NCBI GenBank assembly: GCA_019237175.1
Contig: JAFAHP010000406.1
Span: 1-9,762 of the forward strand
Length of the DNA: 9,762 bases
Source of the DNA: Alphaproteobacteria bacterium
Lineage (GTDB): Bacteria > Pseudomonadota > Alphaproteobacteria > ATCC43930 > CGMCC-115725
Reading direction: 5' to 3'
The notes under the pieces are model-generated. The model saw nothing but the letters and a program-made list of their open reading frames with translations, had not been told where the DNA came from and did not search any database. The first letter of the stretch is position 1; each line of letters starts with the position of its first letter. Below, in pieces: positions 5,839 through 9,762 of this stretch. The position numbers were made by a program, and so were the translations under genes.

Positions 5839-7161
5839 ATGATCAAGGACGCCCAGGGACATCCCCTCTCCGGGGCGACGGAGGCTGCGACCGCCGTCTA
5901 CGAGCAGGGGGTGCGGGCGTTCAACCTCGTCTGCGGGGACGCCGTCGGGCTATTCGAAGAGGCACGCCAGGCCGCCCCCCAATTCGCGATGGCGCATCTG
6001 GGAAAGGCTTGGGCGCTGGCGCTGGCCAACGACCCGGGCCTGTTGACCCAGGCAAAGCTTCTGGTCGCAGCTGTCCGGCCTCTTGATTTGAACGAGCGCG
6101 AGCAAGCCCACAGCACTGCCCTCTCTTATTTGACGGAAGGCGCGCGTTCCGCCGCCGTCGCGGTGCTGGATCGGCACTTGATCCATTACCCGTTTGACCT
6201 TGTGGCCCATCAGGCCGCGACCCTGATCGACGGGTTTCTCGGACGCTTTCATTGGGTGCGGGATCGTTCGGCGCGCGCCCTGCCGATGTGGTCGAAAGAC
6301 CGGCCAGGCTATGCCACCCTGCTCGCCTTTCACGCATTTGGGCTGGAAGAAGCCGGCGGCTACACCCGCGCCGAAGACGAGTCCCGCGCTGCCGCCGAAC
6401 TCGAACCATTGAGCTTCTGGCCGCATCACACGGTAGCGCATGTCATGGAAATGACCGGACGGCCGGAAGATGGGCTGGGGTGGATGACGGCGCGCGAGGC
6501 GCTGTGGGCGACCCCCGGTCACCTGAACCAGGTCCATGTCTGGTGGCACAGGGCGCTGTTCCACCTCGAGCTCGGGCAGTACGAAGACGCTCTGGCGCTC
6601 TATGACGGCCCGATCCGGGCGACCCAACGCCCGGTGGCGTTGAGCCTGACCAATGCAACCGCGCTATTGTGGCGTCTCGATACGCTCGGCGTTGACGTCG
6701 GCGAACGCTGGCAAGAGCACGCCTCATTGTGGGAAGGCCATGCCGACGCAAAATGCCTGGTATTTGCCGATATTCACGCGGCGATGGCCGAGTTGCGGTC
6801 GGGCCGGGAGAGAATGGTCGAGCGGCGGCTCATGGCAATGCGAGAGACGGCGGCGGGCAGTGCCGAAGCCGCCGGCCTCTATCGCACGGTTGGCATTCCG
6901 ATTGTCGAGGGCCTCGCAGCCTTTCATCGCGGCGCTTACACGCAAGCGGTCGAACTGCTGCTGCCGGTGCGCGTCGATCTATGGCAGATCGGCGGCAGCT
7001 GGGCGCAGCGCGATGTCGTCAACTGGACGCTCGCCGAAGCTGCGGCGCGCGCCGGTCAGCGCGACATCGCGCTGGCGCTGGCCCATGAACGCGCGGCGTC
7101 CCGCCCGCGCAGCGTCCCCAATCGCCGCTTCCTGCGGCAGGCTGAAGCCATCGCCGCCTGA
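5839..7161 (+). CDS. Tetratricopeptide repeat protein, TTC38-like
   Basis: A 440-residue, largely helical protein with no signal peptide or membrane segment, so probably cytoplasmic. Its helix pairs have TPR-like spacing, for example HRALFHLELGQYEDALALY (237-255) and GLAAFHRGAYTQAVELLLP (358-376). Three conserved blocks point to the TTC38 family, found in bacteria and animals: PHHTVAHVMEMTGRPEDGL (195-213), HVWWHRALFHLELGQY (233-248) and GGSWAQRDVVNWTLAEAA (385-402). The length agrees with that family (about 450-470 residues in animals). The molecular role is not established; TPR arrays usually bind partner proteins. Start: ATG with AAGGGAG about 7 nt upstream. It is followed convergently by a coiled-coil gene after 33 bp, with only a 5-bp hairpin (CGGCA...TGCCG, 7170-7183) between them. 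Confidence 0.85.
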   Translation: MIKDAQGHPLSGATEAATAVYEQGVRAFNLVCGDAVGLFEEARQAAPQFAMAHLGKAWALALANDPGLLTQAKLLVAAVRPLDLNEREQAHSTALSYLTEGARSAAVAVLDRHLIHYPFDLVAHQAATLIDGFLGRFHWVRDRSARALPMWSKDRPGYATLLAFHAFGLEEAGGYTRAEDESRAAAELEPLSFWPHHTVAHVMEMTGRPEDGLGWMTAREALWATPGHLNQVHVWWHRALFHLELGQYEDALALYDGPIRATQRPVALSLTNATALLWRLDTLGVDVGERWQEHASLWEGHADAKCLVFADIHAAMAELRSGRERMVERRLMAMRETAAGSAEAAGLYRTVGIPIVEGLAAFHRGAYTQAVELLLPVRVDLWQIGGSWAQRDVVNWTLAEAAARAGQRDIALALAHERAASRPRSVPNRRFLRQAEAIAA

Positions 7162-7169
7162 GTCGTGCG

Positions 7170-7183
7170 CGGCATCGCTGCCG
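7170..7183. terminator. Short hairpin between convergent genes
   Basis: CGGCA (7170-7174) and TGCCG (7179-7183) form a 5-bp stem with a TCGC loop, 8 bp after the TPR stop and 11 bp before the end of the coiled-coil gene. No T-run follows on either strand, so it is at best a weak bidirectional terminator. Confidence 0.2.
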
Positions 7184-7194
7184 ATCACTCGAAT

Positions 7195-7479
7195 TTATCG
7201 CGAAGGAGCTCTCGGCGTTTCATCGATCCGCTCGGCAACGCGGACGATCACCGCCAGCATCGCCGACAAGCGTTCTTCTTGGACACCGAAACGTTCTTCC
7301 ATCGCGCTGATGCGGTGCTCCATCGCACTGAACCGATCCTCGAGCGCGGTGAAACGATGTTCGAGTGCGGTCATGCGGCGCTCCAAGCCGTCGAGGCGAT
7401 GCCGAAGGTCGCGTACTTCCGCGGTGAGCGTTAAAACCCGCGCGCCCAGCCCCTCCAGGCTAACCTTTTCCTCACTCAT
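7195..7479 (-). CDS. Small coiled-coil protein, 94 residues
   Basis: The product is almost entirely one coiled coil. From about residue 8 to 86 hydrophobic residues recur at heptad spacing, and the middle consists of near-identical 7-residue units: DGLERRM, TALEHRF, TALEDRF, SAMEHRI, SAMEERF, GVQEERL, SAMLAVI. At the DNA level this is a degenerate 21-bp (three-heptad-turn? no: seven-codon) tandem array at about 7271-7396. There is no signal peptide or membrane segment, so a soluble oligomeric rod is likely. Similar short coiled-coil proteins are often annotated as hypothetical; no function can be assigned. The start codon at 7479 lacks a strong ribosome-binding site (GGTGATGC only). It converges on the TPR gene and is divergent from the remnant at 7642. 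Low-complexity repeats can mimic genes, but the uninterrupted heptads argue for real coding. Confidence 0.7.
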   Translation of the reverse strand: MSEEKVSLEGLGARVLTLTAEVRDLRHRLDGLERRMTALEHRFTALEDRFSAMEHRISAMEERFGVQEERLSAMLAVIVRVAERIDETPRAPSR

Positions 7480-7582
7480 GCATCACCGCGTCACCCACGC
7501 GCGCCGCTACCGGGATCTCGTTGTCGCGAAACCCTTGTAGCATTTTCTTTGTGCTAAAACCGAGTTAAAGGAAATCGGGATA

Positions 7583-7645
7583 ATGGAACCGTTGCTATTG
7601 TCTGCGCCGCATCAGAGCGAAGGCCGCGGAAAGGGAACGCGATGA
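7583..7645 (+). CDS. Possible 20-residue leader ORF
   Basis: An ATG at 7583 opens a 20-codon frame that stops in TGA overlapping the next start codon (ATGA at 7642-7645), the arrangement used in translational coupling. The best upstream purine run, AAAGGA, is a little far away. The peptide (MEPLLLSAPHQSEGRGKGTR) has no recognisable features. It may be a leader, a relic, or chance. The remaining part of 7480-7641 has no promoter I would defend, apart from an isolated GATAAT at 7579-7584. Confidence 0.2.
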   Translation: MEPLLLSAPHQSEGRGKGTR

Positions 7646-7863
7646 CGCCTTCCGGGGCAGAACTCTTGAACCGCGCCGAAATGTTGCGGGGGCACCTCCT
7701 CGAGCGGCAAGCCGAGGCCGAGCGGCTGCGCCGCCTGCCCGGTTCGCGGGCATTGTTCGAGAGCAACGAATTGCAGCGGTGCTTTCGCGATGTGCACGCG
7801 GTTGCCTCGCGCACGACGCGCCTGGGTGCGATTGGCAGGGCATTTTCCGGCGGCGAAGTTTAG
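7642..7863 (+). pseudogene. Internally deleted acyl-CoA-dehydrogenase-like monooxygenase remnant, 73 residues
   Basis: The frame looks like the two ends of a much longer enzyme joined together. Residues 1-33 (MTPSGAELLNRAEMLRGHLL...RLRRLP) resemble the start of flavin-dependent aromatic monooxygenases of the acyl-CoA dehydrogenase fold (HsaA-like, about 390-400 residues). Residues 34-73 (GSRALFESNELQRCFRDVHAVASR...GRAFSGGEV) resemble the extreme C-terminus, where the LQRCFRDVHA block is the most conserved part. The whole central region with the flavin- and substrate-binding sites is missing, so it cannot be an active hydroxylase. The reading frame is intact and has a good ribosome-binding site (AAAGGGA 5 nt upstream), so a short protein may still be made. 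It sits 35 bp before the ring-cleavage dioxygenase, exactly where a partner hydroxylase would be expected. Family assignment is from memory of motifs. Confidence 0.65.
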
Positions 7864-7898
7864 CATTATCGGCGCGGAAGCACGCAAGGGAGGTGGAT

Positions 7899-8960
7899 AT
7901 GGCAGAAATTCTTGGTCTCGGCATGACGCATTCGCCGCCGCTGATGTCGGCGCAAGGCGACACCGCCGCCCGCTTGCGGCGGATGATGAGTGACCCGCTG
8001 TTGCCCCCGCACTACCGTGACCCACAGCACTGGCCCGAGCCGATGCGCCGCGAATGGGGCAACGACGAGGGCGGGGCACATGTCCAGCGGCATCGCGCCG
8101 AGCTCATTGATGCGATGCGCTGGGCGCGCAAGGAACTCGATGCGTTCCGCCCCGATCTCGTCATCGTCTTTGGCGACGATCAATACGAAAATTTTCGCGA
8201 AGATGGGGTCCCGGCATTTCAGATCAACTGCTTCGACGCCTTCACCGCGAAGCCGTGGGCAACGAAGCCGCCGGGTTACCATAACGCGTGGGACGAGGCG
8301 CCAGACACCGAGTTCCGCTACAACGCGAACAAGAGGGCCGCCAAAGAGCTCGCAGCAAGACTGATCGGCGAAGGCTTCGAGGTCGCCTATGCCTATGAGC
8401 CGCGTCACGACGAGATGCCGCACGCGATACTCAACACGCTGGTGTTTCTCGACTGGGACCGCAGGGGCTTTGATTACCCGGTGGTCCCGTTCCTGACCAA
8501 TTGCTACGGGCGGCAGCTGATCCCGCTCAAGGGCGGCGGGGTCAACGACCTCGCCAAAATCCCGAGCGGTGACGATCTCGACCCGCCGGGACCCGCGGCG
8601 TGGCGCTGCTTCGATCTCGGCCGGGCACTGGCCCGCATCCTGGAGGCCAGTCGGTGGCGGACCGCTCTTATTTCCTCAGCGAGCTGGTCGCATTCGTTCC
8701 TGACAGGCAAGACCAGCTATTTCCACCCCGACGTCGAGACCGACCGGCGATATTTCGCGGCGTTGCAGGCGGGCGACTATGCGCTGTGGCGCAATACATC
8801 ATTGGCCGACATTGAGGCCCACGGTCACCAGGAAATGCTGAACTGGATCTTTGTGCTGGGTGCGATGGCCGAACTCGGCAACCGCAAGCCGCAGGAAGCG
8901 TTCTTTGTCGAATCCTGGCTGACCAACGCCACCAAAGCGTTTGCCGTGTTTCGGCCATAG
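7899..8960 (+). CDS. LigB-type (class III) extradiol ring-cleavage dioxygenase
   Basis: A 353-residue catalytic subunit of the protocatechuate 4,5-dioxygenase superfamily, which opens catechol-like rings next to the two hydroxyls using non-haem Fe(II). Visible landmarks: GLGMTHSPPLM with His11 (first metal ligand in LigB), FGDDQYENF with Gln95 where LigB has the second ligand His61, RHDEMPH with His170 (substrate pocket His127 in LigB), SASWSHSF with His265 (catalytic His195), and GHQEMLNW with Glu312 (ligand Glu242). Thus four of five key positions are kept. The chosen ATG has GGAGG 5 nt upstream; the frame is open 40 codons further, but that stretch overlaps the preceding remnant and lacks homology. 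No separate small LigA-like subunit is present. The substrate is unknown. It probably shares a transcript with the remnant and converges on a hydratase. Confidence 0.9.
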   Translation: MAEILGLGMTHSPPLMSAQGDTAARLRRMMSDPLLPPHYRDPQHWPEPMRREWGNDEGGAHVQRHRAELIDAMRWARKELDAFRPDLVIVFGDDQYENFREDGVPAFQINCFDAFTAKPWATKPPGYHNAWDEAPDTEFRYNANKRAAKELAARLIGEGFEVAYAYEPRHDEMPHAILNTLVFLDWDRRGFDYPVVPFLTNCYGRQLIPLKGGGVNDLAKIPSGDDLDPPGPAAWRCFDLGRALARILEASRWRTALISSASWSHSFLTGKTSYFHPDVETDRRYFAALQAGDYALWRNTSLADIEAHGHQEMLNWIFVLGAMAELGNRKPQEAFFVESWLTNATKAFAVFRP

Positions 8961-8985
8961 AGCGGTTGGGGCTAGCCGGACACTC

Positions 8986-9009
8986 CCTCGCCCCGCTTGC
9001 GGGGCGAGG
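8986..9009. terminator. Strong GC-rich hairpin between convergent catabolic genes
   Basis: CCTCGCCCCG (8986-8995) and CGGGGCGAGG (9000-9009) form a perfect 10-bp stem with a CTTG loop, 25 bp beyond the dioxygenase stop and 23 bp beyond the hydratase stop. There is no T-run on either side, so it is not a textbook intrinsic terminator, but its position between two converging genes suggests bidirectional termination or 3'-end protection. Very similar hairpins recur between genes in alphaproteobacteria, so it may also be a mobile palindromic unit. Confidence 0.6.
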
Positions 9010-9032
9010 TGGCCGCGGTGCGGTCACTCCAC

Positions 9033-9762
9033 TCACGCTCTCGGCGCCGTCTCCGCTTTAACCGTGCCAATGCCGCTGAAGACGGCCCGTATGCGATTGC
9101 CGGGTCGCATTGGAAACTGGCGGGTAATGGAACCGCTCATAATGATGTCGCCGGCTTCGATGCGCCGCCCGAATTGGGGGAGCTTGCGCGCCAGCCAGAC
9201 GAGGGAATTGAGTGGGTTGCCGAGCACTGCATTACCTTTGCCGGTTGCCACCGTGATGCCGTCAAGGGCAACAGCGACCTCCACTTCCTCTAAAGCCAAT
9301 GCGCCGAGCCCGATGGGTTCGCCGAGAACCACGGTCTTCTGCTGCGCATTGTCGGCAATAGCGACGGCGATCTGCGCCGACAGATCGCCGCGCGTCTCGG
9401 TAATTTCCAACGCCGGGTAAACAAGGTCAATTGCAGCGCGCGCTTCCGCCAATGCGATCTCGCCCGCCAGTGGACGGTCGACCTTGAAGCACAGCTCGTT
9501 CTCGAAACCGGGGTTGATCAGCTCATCGGGACCAAAGACGTGGCCGGAGGGTTTGCGGTCCAGAACGCACCCGAAGACCGGCTCATGAAACCCGAACTGC
9601 TGTTGTATGGGTTCGGCGGTCAGCCCCACTTTCCACCCGATCTGCCGTTCGCCGGCATCGCGGTAGCGGCGGGCGACCAAGCCCAGCTGAATGCGATAGG
9701 CCTGATCGAGTGACAACCGGTCGAACCATTCGGCTGGGAAATACTCGCCGCGCTGTCGCGCT
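9033..9762 (-). CDS. 2-oxopent-4-enoate hydratase / 4-oxalocrotonate decarboxylase family protein, 5' end missing
   Basis: This enzyme of the fumarylacetoacetate-hydrolase fold adds water to (or decarboxylates towards) the 2-hydroxydienoate made after meta-cleavage and hydrolysis. The frame is open to the right edge and 242 residues are visible. A TTG at 9716 could be read as a start, but the codons before it (ending GEYFPAEWFDR) continue smoothly into SLDQAYRIQ, the family's usual inner segment, so the true start lies outside. Motifs in the visible part: GWKVGLT with Lys44, FGCVLD, the metal ligands FENE (Glu87, Glu89) and PALE (Glu119), ADNAQQKTVVLGEP, and SGSITRQFPMRPGNRIRAVF near the end. 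Glu spacing agrees with E. coli MhpD. Full-length relatives have about 260 residues, so roughly 20 are missing. It converges on the dioxygenase and belongs to an operon entering from the right. Confidence 0.9.
   Translation of the reverse strand, partial: ARQRGEYFPAEWFDRLSLDQAYRIQLGLVARRYRDAGERQIGWKVGLTAEPIQQQFGFHEPVFGCVLDRKPSGHVFGPDELINPGFENELCFKVDRPLAGEIALAEARAAIDLVYPALEITETRGDLSAQIAVAIADNAQQKTVVLGEPIGLGALALEEVEVAVALDGITVATGKGNAVLGNPLNSLVWLARKLPQFGRRIEAGDIIMSGSITRQFPMRPGNRIRAVFSGIGTVKAETAPRA

Noticed and set aside
7271..7396. The 21-bp units as a non-coding minisatellite
   Set aside because: All units stay in one frame without stops and give consistent hydrophobic heptad positions, which favours coding.
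9714..9716. TTG as the start codon of the hydratase
   Set aside because: In-frame codons upstream continue to the window edge and resemble the family N-terminus; the gene is simply truncated by the window.

Overview
The window looks like chromosomal DNA of a GC-rich alphaproteobacterium. The evidence is the alphaproteobacterial-style L13 start (MKTFSAKP), an S9 with a long N-terminal extension, CTTGAC-type promoter spacing, and intergenic palindromes of the kind scattered through Hyphomicrobiales and Rhodospirillales genomes. The genus cannot be fixed from this sequence, and GC content was judged by eye.

Layout, left to right. (1) 2-274 (+) is the 3' end of an ABC-transporter permease of the NitT/TauT type. 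(2) 275-552 is a non-coding, strongly palindromic spacer with two groups of competing hairpins. (3) 553-1653 (-) is an ACMSD-like amidohydrolase with an operator-like dyad upstream. (4) 1942-2968 (-) is the conserved rplM-rpsI ribosomal operon with a good sigma70-type promoter at 3022-3050. A short imperfect duplicate of the rpsI tail lies just past its stop codon. (5) 3107-3266 holds two copies of a dispersed palindromic repeat. (6) 3273-5262 (-) is a two-gene operon for the alpha and beta subunits of a thiamine-diphosphate 2-oxo acid/acetoin dehydrogenase E1, with no E2 or E3 gene in view. (7) 5445-5684 (+) encodes an unrecognised 79-residue protein. (8) 5839-7161 (+) encodes a TTC38-like tetratricopeptide protein. 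(9) 7195-7479 (-) encodes a small pure coiled-coil protein built on 21-bp repeats. (10) 7642-9762 carries aromatic-catabolism genes: a shrunken acyl-CoA-dehydrogenase/monooxygenase remnant, a LigB-type extradiol dioxygenase (+), a strong hairpin, and a convergent 2-oxopent-4-enoate hydratase (-) cut by the right edge.

How the genes relate. The right end fits a meta-cleavage route: ring hydroxylation (lost here), extradiol ring opening, then hydration of a 2-hydroxydienoate. The amidohydrolase belongs to a family that includes decarboxylases of ring-cleavage products, but it is 6 kb away and need not be part of the same route. The E1 pair feeds acyl groups to an E2 encoded elsewhere. The ribosomal operon is a housekeeping island between these metabolic genes.

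I see no phage, transposase, CRISPR, toxin-antitoxin or defence genes, and no convincing new multi-gene system. The items most worth a second look are the internally deleted monooxygenase remnant (7642-7863), the apparent His-to-Gln change at a metal-ligand position in the dioxygenase, the rpsI tail duplicate, and the palindromic spacers.
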